A DNA stretch of 64,000 nucleotides from Adiantum capillus-veneris (lineage: Eukaryota; Streptophyta; Polypodiopsida; Polypodiales; Pteridaceae), in NCBI GenBank assembly GCA_014529385.2, contig CM043965.1, positions 11,210,412 to 11,274,411 on the forward strand. The letters run 5' to 3'. Under the pieces are notes generated by a model. That model was not told where the DNA came from, did not search any database, and worked only from the letters and a program-made list of their open reading frames with translations. A program made the translations under genes and the position numbers. Below are positions 21,509 to 33,200 of this stretch, piece after piece; the stretch's first letter is position 1; every line of letters begins with the position of its first letter.

Positions 21509-21722
21509 ATACACACACACACACACGTACATACATAGAGAGAGAGTGAGAGAGAGAATAGTATATATATATATACACATACACACACATACATACATAG
21601 AGAGAGAGTGAGAGAGAGAATAGTGGAGGGTGAGGTAGAGTGTGCAGAGACACAAGAGAATGTCCCATTTAAATGAAACAGATACCATGTATTAATGAAA
21701 TAACAATATCGGGTGTACCATA
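21172..21722. repeat. P1: 550-bp palindrome with microsatellite core
   Basis: The left arm from 21172 (GTGTACACCGATTTTGTTATTTC...) is the reverse complement of the right arm ending at 21722. The unique part (TGTTATTTCATTAATACATGG, then a TATCTG...GGGACA stretch) matches over about 55 bases at 21189-21243 versus 21651-21705. The core is arrays of TG, TA, CT and GA that are also mirror-complementary. The symmetry centre by arms is near 21447 and a local one is near 21436. A 33-bp block containing ACTATTCTCTCTCTCACTC occurs twice in each arm. The outer text ATTAATACA followed by TGGTATCTG resembles an LTR end next to a PBS. Confidence 0.9.
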
Positions 21723-22645
21723 ACATCAAAAATATAAAATGATTAGTAGAGAATTGGACCCTATCACGTAGGGATTTACCGGTCCACCCATTTACTTCCG
21801 CGCTACTATGGAATATAGAGAAATTCACTTCACTGGTCCACCCATTTTCTTCCGCTCTACTACAAAGAGAGAGAAATTCACTTCATCAAACTATGAGCCA
21901 TAACACCTCAAACCTACCTAATCTAAACATAGGTTGAGGCCACTTTGCCTCCTAGCTTTGAAAGGATCCCAAATACCAACATGTGGTAGGGTATCAACAC
22001 CAACCATACCAAACCTCTTTGATGCCCAACATTGGGTGTTTAGGCAAAGCCAAGGTAAGATCCCCAAATCACTAGCCGTGTAGGTCATTTAACCCCTGAT
22101 GCATTAACATGTAGATGAGCATAGCAAAAAAAGAAGACCTAGGAAACATCCCCGATCCAGCAAAATCCCATGTTATCAACCCTTTTGTCTAAGGCTAAGC
22201 GATGTAGGATCCTGGTCTTATAGAAATGTTGCCATGAGAAACATAACATATGAGTCCAATTATGATAGCATATTCCATATGCACAAACAATCTTTTCCAA
22301 GGTGTCAGACTCTACAGAGTCTCTACCCTTACACATCAAGTACAAAAAAATAAGATAAAATCCAAGAGTCACATTGGCTTACATATTCAAAATCACAACC
22401 ATAACTCATGAGGGATCTCAGATGTAGTTCCAATGGTAAACCCAAGAGAGGTCACGGATCATGCCAAGGGCTGACTGCTAGGTGTGGATAGGGGATTCTA
22501 AGTATGGAGATGAGTCAAGGGCCTACATTATGGGTGATAGGGTGGAGAATCCTTTATGGAAGTTCCCTCAATCTTACACTAGTATCAGTCCCATATTAGT
22601 GCTCAAGGGAAAGGGGAGATATGGAGGAGGGGGAAAACCTTGCAT

Positions 22646-22647
<2 letters not shown>
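21723..22647. other. Unassigned DNA
   Basis: No domain or repeat recognised, apart from a short repeat of CACTGGTCCACCCATTT / CCGGTCCACCCATTTAC near 21778-21850. Confidence 0.5.

Positions 22648-22722
<75 letters not shown>
22648..22722. repeat. (CT)n microsatellite
   Basis: About 75 bp of CT repeats, the longest single CT tract in the window, about 110 bp upstream of the G2 coding fragment. Confidence 0.98.
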
Positions 22723-22724
<2 letters not shown>

Positions 22725-22829
22725 GAGTTCCTATGGTGGCTGGAGTGGCGGACTAGCTACATGGGAATGTTTTCTTTATACCACGAAGATGAAGAATGGT
22801 TTATCGGAGGAAGTCATGGGCATGACAGC

Positions 22830-24270
22830 TTAAAAGCACCAGTTTGGGAAAAGATCTTTCATGTTCATATTGATGCTTCGGCATTTGCTATAGGATGCAC
22901 CTTGGCTCATCTAGGAGAAGAAAATATGGATTTCCCAACCTGTTATGCAAGAAGACAACTTAACAGTGCTAAAAAGAACTATACTACCATTGAGAGAGAA
23001 GGGCTAGGACTGATATATGATGTTAAGAAATATTGGCATTATCTCAATTATCAGGCCCTCTTATACCTTGTAAACAAACCATGCAATATCAGAAGAATTG
23101 TATGATGGTTTATCATATTGCTGGAGTTTGATTTTACAATAGTGGTTAAAAAGTGAAAGATGCATCTTTGAGCAGATAATCTTTTTAGATTTACAAATGG
23201 AGAAGCTCCAAAATGGGTAGACAATGACATCCCTGATGCATATCTTTTCAATGTTGAAACGGTACCTAAGGGGTCTTGGGAGATAGTTAGTTTCCTATCC
23301 TATGAAGGAGAATTTGATAAGATTGAGCAAGAATTTAACCGAATATAGTTTGGCAATTCAATAATTTTTAATTAATTGGCAAACATTTGCATCATTTAGG
23401 TTCAAAAAACATTTTAAAATTATACATAATTCCAAAAGAGTACGACAGGTATCTTTTAGAAGCACATGTTCACCACTTGGAATTTCATTGCTTGCAAAAA
23501 AAAAAGTATCAGCGGTTGAAACAATTAGTAGTTTATTGGACAAATATGCACATTGAGGTTCATGAGTATGTTACTAATTGTGCTGCAATATAAACCACTA
23601 GTAGAACATGCAACATTGTTTTTTATGTAATATAATTGCAACAGAATGGAGTCAATATATAATTGACTACCTAACAACAAGAACGTTTCTTGAAAATAGC
23701 TCTAGATCCTATCAAAAGGCCATATAAATAGACTCTTGAGACTTCGCATTGATTGAAAATCAATTCTATAAGAGTGAAAAGCATAATCATCTCAGGATAT
23801 GTACAACGAAAAGCACGTATTTGCAATCTTAGAGCAGACACATGAAGGAATAAGTAGAGGCAATTTCTCAGGAGATAAGGCAACAAAAATTGTCTTAATT
23901 AATGGAATATGGTAGCCTACACTACATATGGATGCTAAAGAATATGCTAAAAGATGTAATGCTTGCCAGCATACCAAAGTGATAATAAAGAGGGATGAGA
24001 TGCCTTTAAGGCCAATGATGGGAGCAAGGGAATTTGCTAAGTGGGGTATAGACTTTGTAGGACCAATTTCACCTCCCGTTTATAGGAATCACACCCAATA
24101 TATCATTGTTGCCACGAACTATCTCACTAAATGGACTGTAGCTAAAGCCACACAAAAAACTGATGCAAGGACCACTACAAAGTTTTTATATGAAAATGCC
24201 TTTGTGAGATATGGTCTACCAATAGAACTTGTCAGTGATCATGGCACACATTTCATTAATATTAAAAATC
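22830..24270 (+). pseudogene. G2 left part: gypsy RNase H and integrase N-half
   Basis: From about 22836 the frame reads KAPVWEKIFHVHIDASAFAIGCTLAHLG, the gypsy RNase H with its first Asp in IDAS. YARRQLNSAKKNYTTIEREGLGLIYDVKKYWHYL follows, with Glu in EREGLG. After several stops, the integrase starts near 23928: CNACQHTK (zinc ligands), KWGIDFVGPISPP (first Asp), YIIVATNYLTKW, and VSDHGTHF (second Asp). The frame is cut at 24270 by G3. The sequence resumes at 38931. The strand and remaining domains agree across the gap. Confidence 0.92.
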
Positions 24271-25173
24271 TGTTAGCAGCAAGCTAACGCGGACACCATT
24301 TTTCGGAGTTCTCCTTGTAAAACAATTATTATTTTGATAAATCGGAAATATTGTAACTCCTATTTTCTTGGTAAACCTTGTAATTAATGAGCTGGGGCTA
24401 CAAGATTCCAGATTGTATCAGCCAGTCAATTCCCAGCTTTGGTAGAACTCCCGATTATTAATTTTGACCACCCAAAAACCTTGGCTAAGGTATAAAAGCC
24501 AATTTTTGTAAGTTTTTTACAAGTTTTTTTGGATAAGAAATACACAACATGAGCTAACGGCGCGCACTTCTCTCCTTCTCGCGCTTCCTACTCCCTCTCC
24601 GGTTGTCACATTGCGAATGTGTTTGTTGCATTGCAACCGCAGGTAAGAGCTCTACGCATTGACGTAAGCCATTCACATTATTTTGTAGTTTTTGGCGTCG
24701 CCGAGACCCGCGGCCTAATTTCATCACAACTAGGAATTTACACTTTTAAAACAAAAACTAAGCATAAGCGGGGTATTGGGGCATCATTGCTAAGAATTTA
24801 GATGCATGCTGGGTCGAAAACGACTAGGTCAAAAATCCATTGTTGTTATTAGTTGCAATTTTGGAACTTGACCTAAAGTGGGGTTTGAGGCCATAGGCAT
24901 GTGTGCTTAGGTCTTATAAACTTGTTCTAGAAGTTTCATTACGTTTGGATGTGATTTGCTTTGCCGATGAGCGATTGGCTTTTGGTGATTTCAGTCACTT
25001 GAGTGTAGCTTGAGTTAGATGTGAGTTTTTAGTTGTTTTCCGAGAGATTGACAACCTCTTGTAGCCTCTATGCATTAGTCGAGTAATCTTCGTCCCATGG
25101 TTTGACAAATTAATCGTGGTTCTCGCTAATACTGCAATAAGATAGGATGGTGAGGTTAGACATGCGTCCCACA
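24271..25173 (+). repeat. G3 5' LTR (903 bp)
   Basis: Begins TGTTAGCAGC and ends GTCCCACA just before the PBS. A TATA box lies at 24491. A 61-bp internal piece (24897-24957) recurs at 38870-38930. The left edge is set by where G2 integrase homology stops. Confidence 0.85.
24491..24498 (+). promoter_or_regulatory. TATA box of G3 5' LTR
   Basis: TATAAAAG preceded by GGCTAAGG, about 220 bp into the LTR. Confidence 0.6.
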
Positions 25174-25175
25174 TT

Positions 25176-25193
25176 TGGCGTCGTTGCCGGGGA
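25176..25193 (+). other. G3 primer binding site (tRNA-Asp type)
   Basis: TGGCGTCGTTGCCGGGGA lies two bases after the LTR end. It differs at one position from the Tat/Athila PBS complementary to the 3' end of plant tRNA-Asp. Confidence 0.9.
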
Positions 25194-27112
25194 TTGAAGA
25201 GACCTTAACTAGGGAAAAACACGAGCTTCTTGTGTAATTGTCCTTTAACTTCCTCTAGGTTCACCTAGAGTTCAAAACTCTCTTTTAGAAACCGCATAGC
25301 TTAAGATTGTCGTCTTTTGCTGTGTAGAGGTAGCTTGGAAGTAATCGTATCTACTGAGTACCTTTAGGGCTGTAGGATTGTAGATTTAAATTAGGATTTA
25401 GAGAATGATTGGTAAACGAGACAAGTCTTAAGATCAAGACTTTGAAAAACATAAAAAACACAAGAAAACGAGTGTTTTTGGACACTTTCCACAATCCCAT
25501 TGCATGAGAAACTAGGAGTAGGGTAAGTACAATCCGAGGTGGATTTCATAGCATTGCTCTCTCTGAAAGAATCAAGTGTGAGTTGTTATGTAAAGTTATA
25601 GAATTTCAGGTCTACAGCTAGAAATAGCACAAAAAGACTTGAATTCACTCAATCCAACTGCTGAGTAAGCCTAAGAGTTGTCCGAACCAGTGGGTAAGCT
25701 CAAGGACACTTCGAGGTAAAATTTCAAGAAGTTGACCAAAACTCAGATTATTTACTTTTTCTTGACATTTTAGACCAAATTAAGTTTTGACTTGATTTAT
25801 AGGCTTCAAAAACATCATAAAAGGACTATCTTTGAGAAAATTACAAAAAAGTGCTCATTTCAAGCCTCAAGTTAATAATCACAATTATTAATTTTTTGCT
25901 CTAAATTAGCCAAGACTCATAGCATTGACTCATTGCATGTACACAAACAACTTTTGTAAAGGCACAAGAGATTTGGATCACTAAACTGGCAAAAAATTGG
26001 GTAAAAACTAAAGTTTGTACTGACTTTTTGAACCTTGAGTGTGAATTGAGGAAAATTTTGTCCAAACTTGTTGAAACTTGATTCATAGGCTTATATTGAT
26101 GTGATAAACATGTGTATATGCTCAGTTAACCAAAAACTTGTAAAATTTTGGCAAAAGTAAGTAATCGCGATTATTTACATCTACTCGTTTTTGAACGTTT
26201 TTGACCAAGTTGGCATACCACTAGCTTTACCATGTTGTAATAAGCCCACAAACCAAATTTGGTAAGATTTGGATCACTGAAGTGAAAACTATGACGAAAA
26301 TTGCAAAGTTAGTCTGCGAACAGATAATTGATGACCATTTGACCAAAAATTGTCCAAAATTGTTGAAAATTGGCTAGTGACCTTAACATAAGGTGCTTAA
26401 TAGATCTGTGTCAAAGTTGGGACAAAAATTTGCAAGAAATTGTCAGGAGTAAATAATCGCGATTATTTATATCTGCTTCAAAACTTGGCGATTTTGCAAT
26501 TTGAGTATACCACAAGGTCAATCACATCAAGTAGACCCCACAAATCAATTTTGGTGAAATTTGGATCACAAAAGTGAGACTTAAGCCAGATTCTCGAAAT
26601 CAGAGTCTGCGGACACGAAAAAGTGGGTAAACTTAATCAAATTTTGTCCAAACTTGTTGAAACTTGCCCAAGGGCTTTTAAAAGTTGTATACTTGCCAAA
26701 CCAATCCAAAAAGTATAGAAAAGTGACAAAAGTAAATAATCGTGATTATTTACTTCTGCTATCCAGAGACTTCAATTTTGACTTTTGGGCTTATACAGTG
26801 TTAGACCAGCGTAATATAAGGCCACAGGAAAATCTTGGGTTCAATCGGATCAAAATTGGTACAAATACACTCAGTTTACAGATTGCATAATAAACCTTTG
26901 ATTTTGCTAAAACTGAATCTGAAAGTCAAATTTTTGACTTCCATAGCACGAATTGAAGTGAAATAAAGAGACCAATCATTGGAGTTCTCAAGAGCTCTAC
27001 TGTCCTTATAGAAAAATAGCTAATTTGATTAATTTTGTAGAGGAATCAGGTTGCAGACGAGGAATTATCGCCTTGACAAAAAGTTACAATTGAATCGAGT
27101 GGAAATTGACGA
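25194..27112 (+). other. G3 leader region, non-coding, repeat-bearing
   Basis: The G3 leader, cut off at its 3' side by G4. No convincing frame. It contains the 280-290-bp repeats listed next. Confidence 0.7.
25600..26890. repeat. Tandem 283-292-bp units, each with a 22-bp palindrome
   Basis: Palindrome sites at 25871-25892, 26157-26178, 26449-26470 and 26732-26753 are spaced 286, 292 and 283 bp. The consensus half-site GTAAATAATCG is followed by its exact complement. Between sites, phrases recur in order: GTCCAAACTTGTTGAAACTTG or close variants, and TTTGGATCAC. Units are well diverged, so the array is old or fast-evolving. Confidence 0.88.
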
Positions 27113-27985
27113 TGTTGGGCGCATTTCTGACACCCCGTTTTTTGTAAATTTGTACATATGGACATGAAGCCCGATGTCAAAAGGGCATGTGGGATTTCTT
27201 TTTGTGGGTTTTTAGCTTGCTTTAGCAAGCACATGTACATGCACTGCAAGTCGCTAGTCTAGTGACAGTTGTCGGGCTACTGTAAGTGCCTGTGAGTGAG
27301 TTTTTTGAAGTGAGCCTTGTATATAAATTAAACTCATGTGAAAACTTAAAAAAGTTTAGCAAAACATCAGAAATTTTCAAGTTTTAGCTCGTTGTGTCTC
27401 CTTGGTGCTCTTGGATGTAGTTTTTTGCCCCAACTAGCCTTCTCTAGGTGTAGTCGTGTTGGGACAGCTTTCTGTTCGCGTCAATTTTGCTCATGGAGGC
27501 ATATGGAATCAGTTTTGGTCATCTTCATCTTTCTTGCCAGTCATTTTTCAATCTTTTTTTCAAGCTTTAAAGTGCCCCAACTAGAGTCGTTCTCTTCAGG
27601 TTACGACTAGTTCTCTGCAGGGTTATGGCTATGGCAGCCTAGTGGCAAATTGTGTGTAGACAGATTCGGAGGGCATGTATCTATGAATTGTGGAATTGAT
27701 GTTGAAGTTATGGGTTTGTGATGTTTGATTGTGAAAGGAGAGTCTCTTATCTTTATCTGCATTGGTCGGCGTGTGCTGTAAATCCGTGCTTTGACAGGGT
27801 TTTGCTCCTATGTGACATAGTCTCTTGGGTGGGCGACGGCTAGTAAATTCCCAAGGGGACTACTCTTATTGGACTTGTGGTGTTTCAAAGGGATTTTCCA
27901 AATCTTTTGGTGTTGTTGTAGTTCTCTTTCAATGCTCTTGGGTGACATCGCTATAGAGGTGTTTCAGTTTGCTTGTTTCCCAATA
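27113..27985 (+). repeat. G4 5' LTR (873 bp)
   Basis: Starts TGTTGGGCGC and ends GTTTCCCAATA. With the 3' LTR end CCCAACA this gives TGTTGGG...CCCAACA inverted termini; the 5' LTR end carries a point change. A hairpin-prone TTAGCTTGCTTTAGCAAGC lies near 27212. Confidence 0.93.
27320..27328 (+). promoter_or_regulatory. TATA box of G4 5' LTR
   Basis: TATATAAAT about 207 bp into the LTR. The 3' LTR copy reads TATATAACT at the same place. Confidence 0.6.
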
Positions 27986-27991
27986 GTGTTT

Positions 27992-28005
27992 TGGTACCCG
28001 CCACC
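27992..28005 (+). other. G4 candidate primer binding site
   Basis: TGGTACCCGCCACC begins six bases after the LTR end. TGG start and GC-rich text fit a tRNA 3' end complement. I cannot name the tRNA. Confidence 0.5.
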
Positions 28006-28049
28006 GAAGAATCGCTTCAAGTTACCTTCAGTTTACAGGTTTTGAAGAC

Positions 28050-29516
28050 ATGGCGTTTAATTTTCCAGAGTTTAGTGGGAAATCAAATGAAAGTTCCAAA
28101 GCTTTCATTGAGAGAATTGAGTTTGCTTGCCTTCTTGCTGACAAGCAAGACCCAATGTTGGTACTGCGAATCTTCTATTTCTGTTTGAAGGGAGATGTTA
28201 GGGAATGGTTGGAAGTCTACGAAAAGGAGCTACAATCAATCCAACCTCCTCAAGTTATGACTTATGAAATGGTAAGGCATGCTTTTCTTACACACTTACA
28301 GGTGGAAGACCCACAAAAGGTATGGCAGTCTATTCAAGGCTTAGTACAAGGTGAAGGCCAAACCATAGAAGACTTTGTGAAGGCGTTCAATGCATTGTGG
28401 ACAAAGTGGTGTACATCTTTGGGGGCTGAAATTCCTCCAGCCATGTTGAAGAAGGACAGTTTTCTTGCAAGTTTGAGGAGTAACCTACGCTTGAAGGTAG
28501 AGCTTAAGCAGCCAAGGACCTTTGAGGAGGCAGTTGAAATTGCAAGGAATAAAGAGTGGAAAGCAGATCGTCTTCATCAAATTGGAATCAATGTCGAGCC
28601 AAAGCTTGAAGTGAAAGCGGTAGAGCAACAAAGGGTCCTCATCAAGGAGCCAGGTTATGATCAACAAGATTCTCATGATGTGAATGCCTTTCGCAAGGAG
28701 ATGCAAGAGGTTGTAGGTCTTATGAAGAATCTTAGTGTGCATATGATGGGAGGTGGAAGAGGTCAAAGCTATGGATATGGACGTGGTTATGGAAGCAATG
28801 AGGGTTATACAGGTGGTAGAGGAAGAGGCATGGCTGGAAGAGGGGATGTGTTTCAATGTTACAATTGTGGTGAATGGGGTCATAAAGGCCCTCAATGTGA
28901 CAAGCCAAAGAGAATGGGTGGCGACATGTTTCCTCTTCCTCCACAAATTCCTTCTCGAGCTCAAGATTATGGTATTGAGATTAAAGGGGAAGCAGGACCA
29001 AGTGGTTTGACAGCAGAAGAAAATGGCAAAACAAAAGTGGTAAGCATAATCCGTTTGGAGAAGAAGGAGGATGATTTGGGAGCTATGGTCATGCCTGTAG
29101 ATAAGAGGGTTACAAGAGATCATGACATGAGTGATGCAAGTCCCAACCATAAAAGAGTGAAACAGGTTGAAACAGGTACAGGTAAAGAGAAGAAGAAGCG
29201 AAAGCCCATGAAACATTACAATGCATCCGACTTTCCTTTGGGAGAAGGGAAACCAAATTATAGTTTAAGGGATGATTTGGTGGGTAGAAAGTCTGATGTT
29301 ACCTTTGGGCAATTCATGGAGATGTGTCCCAAGTTAAAGAGGCAATGGAAGCACATAGTCAACCCCATGAAGAAGGAGCCTGCAAGGGGGTCAGTGAGAG
29401 TCTTGTCTTTGCATGAGCTACCTGATATATGCCATACTATGGATGCATGGCATAAGAGGAAGTGCATTGGAGAGGCTTATATTGATGGAGGTGCAAAGGT
29501 ATGTGTTATTACTTAA
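28050..29516 (+). CDS. G4 gag polyprotein N-part (488 codons) ending in the protease
   Basis: Starts MAFNFPEFSGKSNES, 45 bases after the PBS. Residues 1-180 form the retrotransposon gag fold (FYFCLKGDVREWLEVYEKEL, WQSIQGLVQGEGQTIEDFVKAFNALW). A Gly/Arg-rich stretch (about 233-265) precedes a perfect CCHC knuckle with C270, C273, H278 and C283. A Lys-rich segment follows, then the protease active-site segment YIDGGAKVCVIT at the very end. The frame stops at 29514-29516 in the middle of the protease, but homology continues in the same frame at 29532. DGG in place of DSG/DTG is also seen in the sister copy G6, so it is a family feature. As read it yields gag and nucleocapsid only. Confidence 0.92.
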   Translation: MAFNFPEFSGKSNESSKAFIERIEFACLLADKQDPMLVLRIFYFCLKGDVREWLEVYEKELQSIQPPQVMTYEMVRHAFLTHLQVEDPQKVWQSIQGLVQGEGQTIEDFVKAFNALWTKWCTSLGAEIPPAMLKKDSFLASLRSNLRLKVELKQPRTFEEAVEIARNKEWKADRLHQIGINVEPKLEVKAVEQQRVLIKEPGYDQQDSHDVNAFRKEMQEVVGLMKNLSVHMMGGGRGQSYGYGRGYGSNEGYTGGRGRGMAGRGDVFQCYNCGEWGHKGPQCDKPKRMGGDMFPLPPQIPSRAQDYGIEIKGEAGPSGLTAEENGKTKVVSIIRLEKKEDDLGAMVMPVDKRVTRDHDMSDASPNHKRVKQVETGTGKEKKKRKPMKHYNASDFPLGEGKPNYSLRDDLVGRKSDVTFGQFMEMCPKLKRQWKHIVNPMKKEPARGSVRVLSLHELPDICHTMDAWHKRKCIGEAYIDGGAKVCVIT

Positions 29517-30250
29517 GCTTGTGTATCAAAGTTGGGACTCAACATGGTCAAGAATTCAGGTTTTCGCATAAAGCTTGCCAACCAATCAAGGGTGAGGTGC
29601 TTGGGAGTTGGAAAGGACTTGGAGGTGGATGTATTTGATGTTAAAGTGCTGGTCAATCTCCATGTTATGCCCGCAGGTATTGGTGCTTTCCCTCTCATCC
29701 TTGGAAGACCATGGTTACAGGCAACCAAAGCTATACAGGATTGGGGACATGGTACCATCACTCTCTACAATAGAAGGGGTGATAAGAAGAGGTTTGACAT
29801 GGCTATCAAGCAATATTTGTATGCTGATTTTGATGAGAAAAGTGATGAAGAAGAGTCCTCAAGTGAAGAAGAAGACAATGGGATGATGGCGGTGAAGTGG
29901 AAGATAGCAGCGATAGTGATCTAGATGTTTCCTCCTTGTTTCTTGAAGAAGAGCATGATGAGAAAAAAAGATTTCTTGGCGTTATGGATAATGAGGATAT
30001 CTCTGGTCCTTATGAGAAAATTGAAGAGCTGATGCAACCCAAAGCTCAACCTAATGTCAAACAGGAGATGATACAAGGTATGTCGTCTCCTGACTTGACT
30101 AGTCACGAGAAGGGTGAGTACCTACATATGATACAACAATTTCCCCATTTAATCATCACTTCTTATGAGGAAATTAGAGGCTTTAAGGGAGAGTAAATCC
30201 ACATTCCAATCAAGGAAGGATCTCAGCCCGTACGCCAAAAGCTAAGGAGA
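29517..30250 (+). pseudogene. G4 protease C-part and linker (stops and frame change)
   Basis: Same frame as gag: LGLNMVKNSGFRIKLANQSRVRCLGVGKDLEVDVFDVKVLVNLHVMPAG, then the conserved protease end PLILGRPWLQATKAIQDWGHGTI. The frame ends at 29924. The next frame (from about 29897) continues with an acidic Ser-rich linker and the pre-RT segment, stops at 30194-30196, and then IPIKEGSQPVRQKLRRM leads into the pol frame at 30251. So one frame change and one stop separate protease from RT. G6 keeps the same acidic linker, so the linker belongs to the family. Confidence 0.88.
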
Positions 30251-33200
30251 ATGGGACATGTACAACTTAGTGCTTTAAAGGAAGAGGTAGATAAGCTTCT
30301 TGAAGCAGGTTTCATATGTCTTGTGAACACTGCAGAATGGGTGAGTCCTGTTGTTATCACACCCAAGAAGGATGGAAAGTGGAGGATATGTGTTGATTTT
30401 AAGCCTCTAAACGCATCCATGAAGAGGGATCCATACCCTCTTCCTTTCATAGATGACATACTTGATTCTATTGCAAGGCATGAGAGGTATAGTGTATGTG
30501 ATGGATTCTCTGGATATTTTCAGCTCACCTTGGCTTTAGAAGATCTAAATAAGACCACATTTATCACACCATGGGGATGCTTTTGTTATTGTGTGCTTCC
30601 TTTTGGTCTTATTAATGGTTGTGCGTGGTATCAAAAGCGTGTCAACAAGGTGTTCTCTCCCTTTCTTGGCAAGTTTGTGAAGGATCTTATTGATAAATTT
30701 TGTGTTTATAGCTCTAGAAAGGATCATTGTGCAAAGCTTGGGATGGCATTGAAGCAATATGATGAAAGTGGAGGTCAACTCAACCCAAAGAAGTGTCATC
30801 TTGCTCAACCAAGAGTGAAGTTTTTGGGGCATATGATCTCAGAGAATGGGATTGAAGCGGATTCTGACAAAGTGAAGGCTTTGGTGCTCCTCCCATCACC
30901 TAAAGATACAAAGAAACTTTATACTTTTATTCAAAAGGTGAAGTATATGGCAAGGTTCATTCCTTTGTCCTCTCAACTTCTTTATCCTCTTCAACAAGTA
31001 GCAAGGTTGGATCCTCTACAATGGAAAGATGAATGTGAAGAGGCTTTTCAAGGTATCAAAGAGGTTCTTGGTTCTCTTCCTACTATGCAAGCTCCTAATT
31101 GGGATAATGATTTTTATGTGAATCCATCAGTAGGTGAGGATGCTATTGGAGCTATGCTTCTTCAACGAGGTAGCAATTCCCACTACATGAAGCCTATCTA
31201 TTGTGCTAGCAGGGTAAAGCAAGAGGTGGAAAGAGGCTATACTGAGGTGGAGCTCATTATGGTGAGTGTAATTTATGCATGTAGAAGGTTTAGCCACTAC
31301 CTTCTCCGTAAACCATTCACATTCCTCACTAGCTACACTCTTCTACCTCAATTGGTGAATAGCCCTACTTTGTCAAAGAGGCTCATGAAGTGGATTGTGG
31401 AGCTACAAGAATTCCAATTCTCTTTTCTTGTTGAGGAGATTACAAGGGCTACATTGTCTGATTTGCTTACTTATAAGGAAAGCCCTCTTCTTCTTAAGGA
31501 GGATGCAGTGAAGAAGCAACACATGGAAGCTCCTGACATAGACAATGCCTATCTATTGTTTTTTGATGGCTCTTACAGGAAAGCTCATGGTGAAGCTTTA
31601 GGAGGTGTGTTAGTTTATGATCCTCAATGTGCTTTGGTAACTAAAAGGAGTTTGAAGCTTACCGCACAAAGCAACAATGAAGCTGAGTATGCTACTTTGG
31701 AGAAAGGTATCAACCTTTGCCTTGAGCTTGGCATCCGTCGTGTGAGGGTAAGAGGTGATGCTCTTTTGGTGGTTAAGCAATTCCTTGGGGTGTGGAAAAG
31801 TAATAATCCAAGGCTGAAAAATATGTGTTTTCAAGTGAAGAATCTGCTTAAGCATTTTGAAGCTTCTTGGAGTTTAAGACATGTGGACAGGTCTCAAAAT
31901 GAAGAAGCACGTGGCGCAGTGCAAGCTTCAATTGGGAAATTGTATGTGATAAGGGATGATTCTCCTCTTTATTTGGGAAGGGAAGCTTTAGAGAGGGAGG
32001 AAGAGTTTCTACAAACAGGTATGCTTCCATCAGAGTTGGAGAAGCCAAAAAAGTACGCCTTCCTACGTCGTGCCAAAAGGTATGTGCTACTTGGTGATTC
32101 CTTGTATATGAAGGGGGCTGATCTTGTGATGAGAAAAGTGCCTTGGAAAGAGGAAATTTACAAAATTTTAGAGGAGAATCATGAGGGTTCTTGTGGTGGT
32201 CACTTTGCTTCAAAGATCACTTTTCATAAAGTCTTGCAGGAGGGTTATGTGTGGCCAAGTGTTCAATGTGATGTTCATCATTGGTGCAAGTCTTGTAAAG
32301 AGTGTCAAAGCATGGAAAATAGGGTTCTCAAATCAGAAATTAGAGGCACCATTGTGGCTTATGATGTGTTTGAGAAGTGGGGTATTGATGCAATAGGTCC
32401 TCTACCTATGACGGCTAGAGGCAAATGTTACATACTTACTGCTGTTGACTATCTATCCAGGTGGGCCGAAGCCAAAGCTGTTAAGCACATCACGAGTAAA
32501 GATGTTTCCTCATTTATATATGAAGATATTTTCTACAAATTTGGCATGCCATTGGAGTTACTTTCTGATAAGGGTCCAGGTTTCAGGGGAGAGTTGGTGG
32601 ATTATCTATGTGAAAAGCTTCATGTGCATCGAAGGTTTACTACTCCATATTATCCCCAATGCAATGGCATGAATGAAATGTTTAATGGAGAGCTCATAAG
32701 GATGCTTACAAAGATGACAAGAAACAATGTGAAGACTTGGGATTTAGAGCTACCTTGTGCTCTATGGGCTTATAGGACTGCCATCAAATCAGGTAGTACT
32801 GATTTTTCTCCCTTCCATCTAGTTTTTGGCAAAGAGGCTTTACTTCCTATTGAGGTGGAGATACCAGCCTTGAAGATGATGCTAAAGCTTGAAGAAGAGC
32901 CCAATGATGCATTCAAGGAAAGGCTTCTATATTTGCAATGTGTACAGTTGGATAGGTTGTTGGTTTTTGAGCATTATGAGCAGGTCTTGAAGAAGAATCA
33001 AGCAAAGGCAAATGAGAAGGTAAAGGACAAGGACATCAAGAAGGGTGACATGGTGCTTCGTTACAATAGTAATCTTGATAGAACTTTTCAAAAGAAATTT
33101 CAAATCAAGTGGAAAGGTCCTTTCTTGGTCGTAAACAGGTTTCCAAATGGCACATATCAGCTTGCTGACTTGATGGTACCCCACATAAGCACGTGTGAAT

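Noticed and set aside
21164-21828. Several 77-142-codon frames on both strands in P1
   Set aside because: They translate TG, TA, CT and GA repeats into Cys-Val, Ile-Tyr, Ser-Leu and Glu-Arg runs. These are microsatellite artefacts.
28485-29216. 243-codon minus-strand frame opposite the G4 gag
   Set aside because: It is antisense to a gag with a perfect CCHC knuckle. Its composition (His/Leu/Thr-rich) is what the reverse complement of such a gag gives, and no domain is present.
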